64,000 nt of DNA, from NCBI RefSeq assembly GCF_021018895.1, contig NC_079364.1, positions 15,182,385-15,246,384 on the forward strand. The letters are read 5' to 3'. Origin of the DNA: Seriola aureovittata (taxonomy: Eukaryota; Chordata; Actinopteri; Carangiformes; Carangidae). Below are positions 25,490 through 36,692 of the stretch, one piece after another (position 1 is the first letter of the stretch; each line of letters starts with the position of its first letter). Made by a program: the position numbers and the translations under genes. The notes under the pieces are model-generated. The model was not told the origin of the DNA and made no database searches. It saw nothing but the letters and a program-made list of their open reading frames with translations.

Positions 25490-25840
25490 AAAATCATGGT
25501 GAAGTGTAGGGGATAAAATAATCATAAAAGGGTACAATAGTATGGTAAGGAATAAAAATGTCCTAAAACGTCATAGTATAATATGGCATAAAAATGTCAA
25601 AAAACGTCATAGTATAGTATGGCATAAAAATGTCCTAAAACGTCATAGTATAGTATGGCATAAAAATGTAAAAAAAAAACGTCATAGTATAGTATGGCAT
25701 AAAAATGTCAAGAAACCTCATAGTATAGTAAGGTCTAAAAATGTCATAGTATAGTAAGGCATCAAAATGTCATAGTATAGTAGGACATAAAATTTCATAA
25801 AAACATCATAGTATAGCAAGGCATAAATCAATCAACACAT

Positions 25841-25925
25841 AACCTTCTCACTGTGAGACAAAGATTATAGCTACTGCACCATAGAGCAAACCCTTGAATA
25901 CCTTGTTGTAGAGTAGGGCATAAAA
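25841..25925 (-). repeat. Degenerate relic of the tRNA-like insert
   Basis: CCTTCTCACTGTGAG, then AGCTACTGCACCAT and GTAGAGTAGGGCATAAA, align with the A-box half and downstream flank of the 17 inserts. The CTCACTGTGAG portion is closer to the widespread teleost form than to the array copies. The B-box half is missing. Confidence 0.5.
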
Positions 25926-26012
25926 AGATCAAAGTATAGTAAGGCCTTAGAAGTCATATTATAGTGATATATAAAAAGTCATAGTATTGTAAGGCATAAA
26001 AACATCAAAAAA

Positions 26013-26150
26013 TTAGTTAGTTCAGTTCACCTCTATTACAGTAGGCTGAAATCTTACAGATAAATTTTAAATATTGGGAAAGTGTTAACCAAAATCATAT
26101 TCATAGCCAGATGTGTATATTTTTCCTTGATCTGGGTGAACTAGCCCTTT
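26013..26150. mobile_element. Possible small MITE next to the array edge
   Basis: AGTTCACC at 26024-26031 and its inverse GGTGAACT at 26135-26142 bracket about 110 bp with no coding content, followed by AGCCCTTTAA. Such GGTGAACT...CCCTTTAA ends are common in teleost MITEs. The family is not identified, and no target duplication was confirmed. Confidence 0.35.
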
Positions 26151-27800
26151 AAAAGGATCACTAAGCATGCCATTGACAATTCTCATTGCTTCAGTTCAAA
26201 ACAATCCATATTATCTCATTCAGATATTTCAGAGTGACAGTTAGTTTAGCCAGACCTCTGTCTTATAACATGAAGAGATGCTGTCTTTGTGTCTGGCAGT
26301 GTTATATTGAACATATCTGGAAACCAAACTCACCAGTGAGGGGAAATTATGAAACAAGCCTGAAGATGGCAACTGAGTCAAACCTTGTAAAATACTGCCG
26401 AACAATGAAAACACTGTTCTTGTTACACATTTTGTATTACCAGAAATGTAAAAGTTGTTGTTTGGAGGATTGCTTGTGTGTGAAGCAGCTCTACATGACA
26501 CAATCACATGTAAAAGCTCTCACAAAATGGGTAAAGCCTAAATCTGGTAAATTAGCTGGAAACAAAGAAACAGACATCAATTCAATTAAAAATGTCACAG
26601 ATCATTACATTAACATCATTCCACATACAGGCAACTAAGGGTTTTAAAAGGTAAAAGGCAATATAAATATGGTCTAGTATTTTACATAAAACTGTGAGTT
26701 GTTTTCTGTATTGAATAAAAAAAAAAACACCATTCTGGAGATGCCTTCATCAACCAATTGTGACAGATTTTAATTGTTCTCCTGTGCCATTCAAAGTATG
26801 TTTTCTTTTTCATTTTTGGGGGTGACTTTTCCTTTATTAGACATAAAAAGAGATTTTGAAATAAGCATTTCACCTCTCTTGTCAGAGTTTTATAAGAATA
26901 TACTACTGTCTACAAAGCATGAATATCATCTATTTCAAAATGGTTGCCCAAGGATAGATGCAGTCAGAAAAGAGAGCAATTGTAAATGAAAACAATGTGG
27001 TGCATCTTTCTTTGAGACCATTTTAATATAAGAACATTCATTCAAACGGGAAGCATGCGCATAAAAAAGTGCCAAATTTCTATCTTTGGTCAGATTATTT
27101 GTTTTTTTTGTTTTGTTTTATTTTGTTTTTTATAAGCAGCCAAGTGGGAACATTTTTCACGTCAGACTCTGATTTCGAATTCTGAGTGGGCAATATTGTG
27201 GATTTCTGACACTGATGATATCTTCCACTTGGTGAAAAAAGAACAACAGACATGTCAACAAACTATTGGGAGAATGGCTCCAAATGCTCCACCTCTGGCA
27301 GTTAAAATCAGATAAAACCAAATCTGAACACTAATACTGTTTGAATCAGATTCCACTTGGTAATGAATACATAACACTCACAACAAACACATCTTATTTA
27401 GGCTGTTTATCTGATGTGACTGCAAGGATAGCATCAGGGCTAAATAATTTAAATTGTTTATTTGACGCAGTATCTAACTCCTTCTCTTTGATTGGCAGGT
27501 TCCCTTGTTGTCAACCTGATTTTTCCTTGTTTTCCTGCCTGTTAATCCTCTTATCCGCCTGTTAGTGGTGTGCCAGAATCCTACCTCAGCCCACCAGTTT
27601 GGTACCCACACTCATCAGCCTCCCGTCAGTCTTCTCCTGTGGCCTTCCACATGCCAGTGTTCACTAGTCTTCAGCTGCATTCATACAAAGGTGCCTTCAT
27701 TCTACCCCAGCAGTCAACCAGTCTCCAATCAGACCTCCTCTGCTTCCTGCTGACCCTCCACCTGTTAAAGATTCAGTTTGATCCACATCAACTGGTGGTA
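26151..27800. other. Non-coding stretch with one unexplained 150-codon frame
   Basis: The plus-strand frame at 26186-26638 (150 codons, starting MLQFKTIHII) is long for AT-rich DNA. It has no domain I recognise, and a minus-strand frame at 26241-26507 overlaps it. The part near 26220-26400 may be an old dispersed repeat. The rest shows only simple T-rich sequence (27100-27130) and no splice-flanked exon. Confidence 0.3.
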
Positions 27801-27810
27801 CGACCAAGTT

Positions 27811-28088
27811 GAAAAGCAAAAAGTGCTTACTACGAATCTCGTGAGAAGAAAAGCAAGCAGCCATAGCCTCCTCCGGCGGCTGCATAACACCGCCTCCTGG
27901 ATTTCTCAGAGAAATCACTGTATTTTGTGTCTTAATGGTCTCAAAGGAATGACCTGTACAAATGGGAATAATGGCGCACACTTTGGGACCATATGAAAAT
28001 ATTCATGGTGTTGCACCAAGAGAGCAATACTATGTCAGTATGTGAGTGATGTATTAAAGAGTCCTCCACCGATTAAGCACTTTTTGTA
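27811..28088. repeat. Inverted repeat pair around 250 bp
   Basis: AAGCAAAAAGTGCTTA near 27813 faces TTAAGCACTTTTTGTA near 28073. They are near-inverses and may be termini of a non-autonomous DNA element or part of the adjacent repeat. Similarity does not extend far inwards. Confidence 0.35.
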
Positions 28089-28159
28089 CTTTAGTGCTTG
28101 TATAACACTGTTGGACTCATAATTGACTATTTGAAAATTGTTCATTATTCTTCCTTGTC

Positions 28160-28431
28160 CCTTTCCCTTCTTTCTTGGAGCCAGTATACCCACAATGCAA
28201 CTTAACCACCAACAGTTTGGTTGGAGATTCGAGTGCATCATTCTAGTACCAGCTAGGCTCAATGCTGCTGATGGTGACTCAAGTGACATCGGTTTATCAA
28301 ACTTCACAGCTTCCTCTGGAGCCACAAATGCATTTATATGTACCTTTCTTTCACATATCCAGTGGTTGCCTACTCCCCAGCACCTGTAAACAGACTTTGA
28401 TGTGTAAAAGAAGTAGAGTTCCCCTTTAAGT
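28160..28431 (-). repeat. Dispersed teleost repeat
   Basis: Read on the minus strand it begins TTAAAGGGGAACTCTACTTC, followed by ACACATCAAAGTCTGTTTAC and then GGCTCCAGAGGAAGC. It ends near a stretch about GTTGCATTGTGGGT. This order matches a repeat I recall as frequent in percomorph fish introns, probably a non-autonomous DNA element. No name is assigned. Confidence 0.5.
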
Positions 28432-28749
28432 CAAAACTGAACAATAATTCCATTCCCTCAAAAGTTCCACATTCTGCTTGTGTCTGCATTTGGTCAACTC
28501 TTCAAAGTCAGTTTTCATTTATTTTTTGTGTGGCTCTGAACCCCTTCAGCTATGTCAAACAGATGGCTAACCGCAATACATAGACTGACTTATGAGCAAT
28601 ACTCCAGAGGGTATTACACTTAAATTGACTGCTGGAGTTGAAGTAGTTTGGATTATAGGACCCTGGAAATCTGCAAACCAAAATCCTTTTCATCAGAATG
28701 TTTATATGTGTCATAGTTCAGCTGCCATGCTGTAATCCCTGTCGCACCT

Positions 28750-28773
28750 CTGTGTGTGTGTGTGCGTGTGGTG

Positions 28774-28808
<35 letters not shown>

Positions 28809-28859
28809 CACAACAATAGGTATATATATATAAATATATATATATATATAGTATATATG
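28750..28859. repeat. (TG)n-(CG)n-(TA)n microsatellite
   Basis: A TG tract passes into TGCGCGCGCA and, after a short gap, into a TA tract (28821-28859). Alternating purine-pyrimidine of this kind can adopt Z-DNA or cruciform structure. Overlapping open frames here are artefacts of the repeat. Confidence 0.9.
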
Positions 28860-31800
28860 TTCTCTAGTTCTACTGCACCACAGTTCAGATGGTCATATTG
28901 TACTTCACTTGACACACTGAACAGAAGTAAAATGCTACTTACTTATTTATGCATCAGTAATAATAATCTAATATTGTATTACAGTATAACACTGACAGTG
29001 CATTTTGCTAATAATACTTGTGTTCTTTTACTTACATTTTCAGTGTATGACTTTAATTGTAGTAATTGTTACTTGTTTGAATGTGGTACTGCTCTCTTGA
29101 TCTGAATATTTCTTCCACCACAGTACATTTTGTACTCTGTACTGTATTCTACTTACAGTATTTGCTGTAGCACTCCCTTTTAATGTGGTGGTATATTTCT
29201 GCTACTGAGGTTTTCTGTTTTCTTTTTCTGTGTAGCTCTTCCCTTTAGTCCTTACATTGACCTTTTTAATTGTGACAGTTCTACTTTAAAATATCATTAG
29301 AATTTGACCTCATAATAACGACACTAATGACCAGGATAGATCAACCTCTTTGTCTGTGAAACTTACGCTTGTAGTTATTTACGGTGCATATGTATATGTG
29401 TTTGCTACTCAAGGGTTGTTCCAGTTCATAGCTTCATACCAGCTGCTCTTAGTTTTGCTTGAGGATGCTACTATAAATTGAGCCCTGGATTTCTCTCCAG
29501 CCTTATCCCCTGACATTTAAGCTGGGATAGTGACAATGCATTTCAATAGCCCATTGTTCTGAACCACTATCATCAGTAAAACCCAGGACCTGGGAGCTGT
29601 GCTTTTTCACCAAAAAGCAGAAAATGATCACCCATAATCAGACATCATACACCAAGATGTCTTGAACAGGGGCATTTCCAGCCATTAGGTGTAATTACTC
29701 GCCTGTATCTGCCTTTATATACCACTGTATTCATATCAAATAAGCCTCTCTGCACATGCTAACACCATAGTCCTGTCTGTCCTTTATATAGGACAACAGC
29801 AGTTCTGGCAGCAGTTAAGAAAAACACCCAACAAAAACACAAAATGGTGAGCTTGGCAAGACTGACACTGGGACAGAGTAGTTTATGTCTATTAGAGGTT
29901 CAGGAACTCGTATATGTTTGTTATTGATTTGTGCTAAGGCCTCACAACAGGAGAATCTATCAAATGTTATTCATGTTCTGCAGTATTATCACTCCTCTTT
30001 CTGCATTTGAACATGCACACCTGTGGTTAGTAAGGCTCTGCTTTTCTGAAATAGACCCATTTCATGGGTTTCACAATCTTTTAAAGCCATATGCCTTTAT
30101 TATAAATGAACAAGCAGTGGCAAAACCCATGGTTTCTGCAGGAATAATTCCTTCTGAATTTTTTGTATCATACCGTAGGTCCAACAATTTTTTGCCAGAT
30201 GGCAGAAATTCGATGGTGCACTGATTCTTTTTGATGGCAGGACATAAAGCTCAACTCTAAAAACATGCATCTGTGTGATATCACAAAATCCTCTGCCTCA
30301 GATACAATCTGCGTGTACATCTGGTCATAATCACATTTTAAACATTTGTTATACAATAATCTGTCTTTAATGTCTGTGTCCTACTGGCAGTGCCTTCTAC
30401 TGAACAGGAGAGTGAGCTGCCACAGAGATAAAGCGATTTGTAAGCAACTAGCAGGTATGCAAACTGCTTAATATTGTGAAAAAAAATGCCATAGAAACAA
30501 TTGCAGCAGCATAGTGAAACATTTGAAACTGTATTTGTGAGGATTTTGTTAGAACTTAATCAAGTGACACATTTCTCCCATATTGTCCTTTATTACCTGC
30601 AGTGTATACCTACACCCATTTGTGTAGAGTGTGGATGTAGTTTAAGAAACTGTTTATGAGTTTCTAACAGTATGTACAGTATTTTTCATAAACTGTTGCA
30701 TAACGAGTGTGTGGTGATGATGAGACTATATCATATGAGAGTGTGGCAGCATCTGGAGGTGTCTACATGACCCAGAACACACTGGAGCTTCACTGCTTTT
30801 GTGTAATGAAAAGGGACAGTGCCCTTCACATTGCCATGGGGTAATTTCAGTGCTATGAGTAAAACTGATTGTTGTAGTTTAACTTACAAATAATTTAAAT
30901 TGTCTCAAAATAAAAAATGGCAATGTGATGAGATGTACCTTTTCATTTTTTGAAGATAAGGTCATCCCTCACATGCTGGAGCTCATATCCAAAGAGCTTC
31001 TCATGGCATCAGTAAACAACAGGCAGATCAGGTGCAGTGTATTTGTAATTAAATTAGGTGTGAACACATTAATATAAAAATAAAATGGGAAAAAATAAAA
31101 AAAAAAGGTAGCAGGGATTATAAAAAGATGAGAATCTAAATGTATATATTTACTCACATAGAAAAACCCTAGATCAGTAGAAAATGAATAAAAACTGTGT
31201 GGAGACAGAAATAGATTACAAGTATCTTGGTTCCTATGTCATGAAAAACAGAAATACACAAATTTTGTTATTGTACACACGAAAGTCGCCTCATATTCAA
31301 CGAGTCTGCAGTGATGAAATATTGAACGTGCCAGGCTACACTGACCAGTCACTCGTACATTTCTGCACAATGCACCATGCAACACCAATTTTCATCCATT
31401 AGGACTATTGATGGTCAACTACAGACCTACCTGCTATTTAATGGAGTCCTGTTTAATGGCCAGAGTGGTTGGCGACTGGTTGTTCTACAGAGATTTATTC
31501 TATGTTCATATCATAAAATGAATTATCATGGGCAGAAAAGTGACAGTCTGAAAGCATGGCATCCTGCCAACAAGCTTTGTGTCTATTAGTTCTATTTTAG
31601 CTCACTACAATCCTGCTCATTACTTTTCACTTTGATTTGAAGGCAGTAATTTGTTTGTATTAAGACTGTGATGGAATAGTTACTTAATATTCCCAGTGAC
31701 CGCTGGTTTGGAGGAGGTGTGTTGATCCAGTCTTTGTAATCTAGTCCAGTTACACAGCATCAGTTGTGACCAAAGTGAAGCAGCATCGTCACACAAGGAA

Positions 31801-34800
31801 AAGTTAGTGCACTACTGACTTTCAGAGGCGGTCTCACTTGGACCAGTGTAGATCACCATGGTAACCTACACAGGTTGGCTAACCTGCTCTGAAGCAGGTT
31901 TTGTTTAGAGGATTAGATAAAGCTGTGTGAACAGCCTGACTCCAAACCAATCAGCTCTCTGGAAACATAGTCAGAATTTCATCAGGATCTTGTTATGGGC
32001 ACACATGCTGCATTCATATAAATGTCCAATAGATGTCCAATTTTTTAATGATTACTTAACTGACTACAGCTTATAATAAATGCTTGTAGAAACACCCACC
32101 AATAACTGTACAATAATTGGCTGACAATATATATATTTAAATTACTGGATTCAAATTTCTGCTGTATAATAATTGCAATGAATTTCTTTCATGCCACAAC
32201 AATTGGGTCAATGTGGTGTAGTCATATATCATCAGACTTGTCCCTGGGGAAACCTGATGAGGCCTCTCTGGGAACAGAACATCTTTTTAAAACTCAGTCA
32301 GGTGGCATGATACTATAAAAATATGTCTACTGTGTCCTAAAGACTGTGAGAGTCTTTTAATCCAAAAGGGAAGATAATGGGCTCAGTGGCATTATGTTTG
32401 AAGTACAGACCAAATAAGAAAAGTTTGGATAATGTAAATACATTACATCTACATGAGAGAGGAGCACCAATACTGGCCTATTCATTGCACTTGAACTTTT
32501 AACTTTTCCAGGCTTCAGATATGTTGTCAGTGGGCTCTACAGATAAAGATCCATAACGTTTTCCTGCCTGTGTTATTGTTTTCACATCAAAGAGGCTTTA
32601 GTATAAGTGCAGAATACAAGGAATACACATTTCAAGATGTTGTGATACATCATATTGTATATAATATGTGATAAAGTGAAAAGCTTTTTTGGAAACAAAT
32701 CCCATAATAAAACATCTCTGAAGAACTTAGAGGTAAGCAGGACTGTGAACATAGTAACACAGAAAACAAGGTTTGAAGTTACCACAAGGGGGCCTTTCCT
32801 TTAAAAATGTCATCAGTTCAGTTGTGAGCCTAGAAAGCAACCTTTAATTGACAGGGTATTTATATGTGTGGAACATAGGGAAAATTCAGATTGATGTAGT
32901 TTAACTCATGTGTGGTTTAAACAAACAACCTCCTTGATATCTGCTCATTCATGAAAATAAATTCCTCAAGGTGTTTTGAATCATACGGTAACAAACTACA
33001 AACTCACAATTGCTCATACTGTATGTATGTAATGAAAAACACATATACACATACAGATGCACTTAAACAGCAACACGGTCCATGAAATAATCAGAAGCTA
33101 TGCTGATTGGGATGTGGGCTCCACCACTCCTATTCATTTAACCAGTAAGTGGCCCTCACTAGTCCTTCTCTTATCTTTGAATAAAGTGAATCAGTGTGGC
33201 CAGCTGAGCAGTCAAAGCAGAGAGCCAGGGAAGCACCTGGCCTTACACAGCCATCTGATTAGAGGATGTTGCAGGCCATGCTGAACCAGACCAGGGCAGG
33301 CAGTGGCAGCAGCAGGGCAGATCTGGAGTAAAATGAACTAAACCAGGCTAATTCTATTGCACCGTGGCCTCCCTTAGAGGCTTAGAGCAGCAGGTTCAAA
33401 TCAAAGCAATGCCATAGCACAGACCAACCTTATCAAGCCAGGAGTCAGGAATGAGGACTGCAGTGAAGAAACTATAGCTTCACTGGGTCAGAACAGCTGA
33501 TTGGTGTTCTCTGAAGCATGCATTTAATGATTAAGCTCTTATTATCTACTGTGTCCCCAAGCTCCCAAATTGGCTTATGAAAAAGAGTCCTCTGACATAT
33601 TTTATCTCAGCTGACAATAGCATGGATGTTGAAAGCGACACAGTAGAGTGAAGGTATTAGTGAGAGAGTTCTGCACACAAAAAAATAAGTGTTGTAGGGA
33701 AAGGTTTTTTTGCAGATGGCAAGATCCATACACATACTGTACATACAGCATGGAGATGTTGCATTGCACCTCCATGATGGTGAAGAATGTATGCAAGCAT
33801 AAGACAGAAGCTTAGTTGGTTAGACCCATGGACTACGCTAGAATTAGATTCAAAGCCAGTGTAACTTGCAGCATGCAGCTATCACTTCATCATCAGTAGC
33901 CATGTGCAAAATACACTTGACTAACTTGTTAAAATAAGGCAATAAGGCATGGCACATTTTAATGCACATATCGCTCACTGGACAGGTGGACTTTGCTTCG
34001 GTTGATATATTTGTATGTAGACATGTAGACAGTAATGGAACATAAATCAAATCTTCACTCATTAGGGGAATGTAACCCAGTGAACCAGTTTGACTATGAA
34101 TGGAAAAAAATATCAGGAGACACATTATGTAGGCTGTCACTAATAGAGAAAAGCACCATCGTGTCATGATATGGTATTGAGACCTTCATACTGATTAGTT
34201 ATTTATAGTAAAGGATACTATTGGGGCAATCAAATCTGTACAGAAAGACCTGAAAACCACAGCCTGTTGTGCAGAAGTGTTTGTTATTCCAGAACAAATG
34301 TGAGGCTGTTTCATGACAGTGTCAGTCCCATTAGCCTGTTTTTGTTCAGTTTTGGGGGGAAAAAATGACCATTTGAGGTCACAGTGTACAGTGCCAGTGC
34401 AATACAGGAGAGTGCACAGCCTAAGCATGCATGGTCTAGGTTTCACTTTTGCTTTCGTCAGGGGGCCATGACAACAACCAAAATGATGTCTGCAACCCTA
34501 TCATAGTTGCCATTTTTAACCAACATATTACTTACACTGATTAAGCGCAGCAAAAAAAATGCTAAATAAAGATTGCATGAAAGTTTGGGTATTACATGGA
34601 CATATTTTACTTACAAGTTTAGAAGGACTGTCTGAACAACATTAAATGGATGTTTGGCCTTCAAGTTCTGTGGAGGACGTAGTTTAGAAAGGTAGGTCCT
34701 AAGGTCCGTCCTTCCACGGCTGGATTTCCACCACTTCCTTGCTGTGTGACAAGTATTCCTTTTTTCATGATTTAATTAAGAATTTGTTTGAAAACTGAGA

Positions 34801-36508
34801 TCCTGTCTGGAAGGGGCCCTAGTTTTAAGACCTTTTGTATTTCAGTTTTGGGCTTATATTTAGTATATTCTTGAATTAATTTTTTGAATCAAATGACCAC
34901 ACAGTATATCAAGGACCAGCTAGTATTCTTGCATAGAAAAACTAAACTTATTACATAGAGACTGGGAAGAATAAAGGCCACAAATCCTTCAAATCCACCC
35001 CTCTGAACTGGGGCACAGTGGAGTTATCTGCCTGATTTTACAATGCGCTTAATAACCAAAAAAGGAAAACATGAATTACCCAACAGAGGTAAATCTCACT
35101 GTAGTTCAATGTTAAACTCATGTGCATAAAAATACTGAAGGCTTCCAGGAGTTCAGACTTCTAGTTAAAATATAATTACAATAACAATTAAATGTGACAC
35201 TATTCAACCAAGTACTATTACTTGGCTTATTCATAATGACCACGACCATCTCTCTAATAAGTGGAACATGCATTTGAACATATGACTCTCCCACTCTGTC
35301 TCACATTTAGTCATTCCCTACTGACACGTTTTTCACCACCTATCCTAGAGACAAGACCACTCATGTGGCTACATCCTGTTGCACAACAGCTGAGTGGCAG
35401 TTAATAGGAGACTGTCCCCCTGTAAAAACTGAGCCCATCGGTTGTCGGTGCAAGCATCTTAATACAACCCATAGTTACGTTTCATTGTTAATCGATTGTT
35501 AGCCTGCATTACGAGGAGGTTTGGGTGTGTTTATCAGTGTTGCCACGACAACAAAGTATGCCAGTATGCTTGTTGCTGGTACGCTCCTACGGGTTGTATC
35601 CAAGAGAAAAACGACCCATGTGGCCGTTTAGGTTGGGGGACTTGTTGATTAATAGTGTCGTCACAGGGTTGGCTTAAGGTGGGTGAGCTATTTGTTTTGG
35701 TATTAACATTTCAGTGGCTTTTCTCCTTCACCACATACAGGAATGATGAAATACAATAATTGCACACAGAGCACAGAGATAAGAACATCAGGAATTCATA
35801 TATCTATAATTTAGCAGTAATCATTTGGCTCAGTAACCTACAAAATGCAGTCTCCGCCAGGTGCACTGACACTGAAGACTTCTCAGAGCATATTCTTTCA
35901 ATTCTGACACATGTGACGAGAGCTCTTAAGATTATGTTTAACATTAAACGCTGTAAGGTGTTAAATTAACACTGTAACATCCGAGCTCCAGCAGTTACCT
36001 ACTGCAACATTTGGAAAAAAGCAGGCACTTCACAGTAAGGACATCCTAGATATAGCTGCAGTTTGATGATTCAAATTTTTGTTATTGAAGGGAATAGCCA
36101 GTGCCCAGAAGAAAATGATAACAACTGCTTTGAAAGCAGCAACTGGTAAGCTATACCATGAAGTGTATTTTAACAGCTCGTGGAATAAAAATACAGACGG
36201 TAAAAGATGTACAAAGAGATGTTCCTGTATAAAGCGCATTTAAATCGTACACTTCCCTGTGTTTCTCTCTCAGCTAAACGTGCACAGACAAGCGTTAAAA
36301 GGTGTTGATGGATGTCCTCAGAGGGGCAGTCGTTCATCTTCATGGATCCCTTTCTTTTGAAGGATTGGTGTCAAAACACTGGCTTCTAATGGATGACTTG
36401 CTCAGACAGGACCACAGTTGTGTCTTCGGGTTTTCATTGTATAACTGTTTGAACTCGCACTTGTAAATCTGGCAAACTCTACCTTTATGAAAATGTGTTG
36501 AAAGAACA
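28860..36508. other. Gene-free stretch of about 7.6 kb
   Basis: I see no recognisable exon, RNA gene or intact mobile element. Open frames are short and overlap on both strands. Possible old repeat material lies at about 35430-35680 (AATCGATTGTTAGCCTGC, CCGTTTAGGTTGGGGGACTT). A weak reverse-transcriptase-like phrase (YKYLGSYV) occurs at about 31212-31235. Confidence 0.4.
32782..32793 (+). promoter_or_regulatory. Candidate CTCF core motif
   Basis: CCACAAGGGGGC is one base from the usual CTCF core CCACCAGGGGGC. A 12-bp match in 64 kb can occur by chance, so this is only a candidate insulator site between the satellite and the tead1 promoter region. Confidence 0.25.
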
Positions 36509-36555
36509 TATATACACATATAGCACATATATACATATATATATATATATATATA
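36509..36555. repeat. (TA)n-rich microsatellite
   Basis: An impure ACATATATA tract passes into about ten TA units. Confidence 0.85.
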
Positions 36556-36692
36556 CAGCAGGTTTGAATATAGTGTCAGAAATGCATGCTGCTTACCTGA
36601 AGTGGTGGCGTTTATATCATGACAGTAGTTGTTTTCTGAAAATATTAGAAGACTGATTTTTTGGTATAATATACAGTATATACACACAAATA

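Larger units (their letters stand above)
2753..26012. repeat. 23-kb satellite array, 36-bp basic unit with higher-order structure
   Basis: Several hundred copies of a unit of about 36 bp run head to tail. Its landmarks are CGTCATAGTATAGTATGG, then CATAAAAATGTC, then a run of five to seven A. Variant units carry CATCATAG, GGTCATAG, CACAG, TATGGTATGG or TTTAATAAAAACG. A different sub-block contains GGTTATAGCATGGTAAGGTA and ATAAAGAGTCATAG. The array begins abruptly at CATGGTAAGG (2753). At the right edge it fades into diverged, shorter units (25735-26012). Because 36 is a multiple of 3, the array shows many false open frames on both strands, encoding 12-residue repeats such as HKNVKKRHSIVW (plus) and MPYYTMTFFDIF (minus). 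I see no sign that they are genes. I do not recognise this satellite. No CENP-B-box-like motif was noticed. Confidence 0.97.

Noticed and set aside
2753..25754. Family of small repetitive proteins encoded on both strands
   Set aside because: The frames arise because 36 is divisible by 3. They are open on both strands at once, start and stop at random units, and lack splice or promoter context.
2753..26012. CRISPR array (repeat near 36 bp, a typical CRISPR repeat length)
   Set aside because: Units are contiguous with no unique spacers, vary in sequence, and the context is a vertebrate genome.
26186..26638. 150-codon open frame as a gene
   Set aside because: No recognised domain, no splice sites or conserved motif, overlapped by a minus-strand frame. 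It may lie in a dispersed repeat.
28698..29105. 135-codon open frame as a gene
   Set aside because: It runs through a TG/TA microsatellite, and the protein would be low complexity.
31184..31402. LINE reverse-transcriptase fragment (YKYLGSYV)
   Set aside because: Only a short phrase resembles reverse transcriptases. No catalytic motif or extended similarity is visible.
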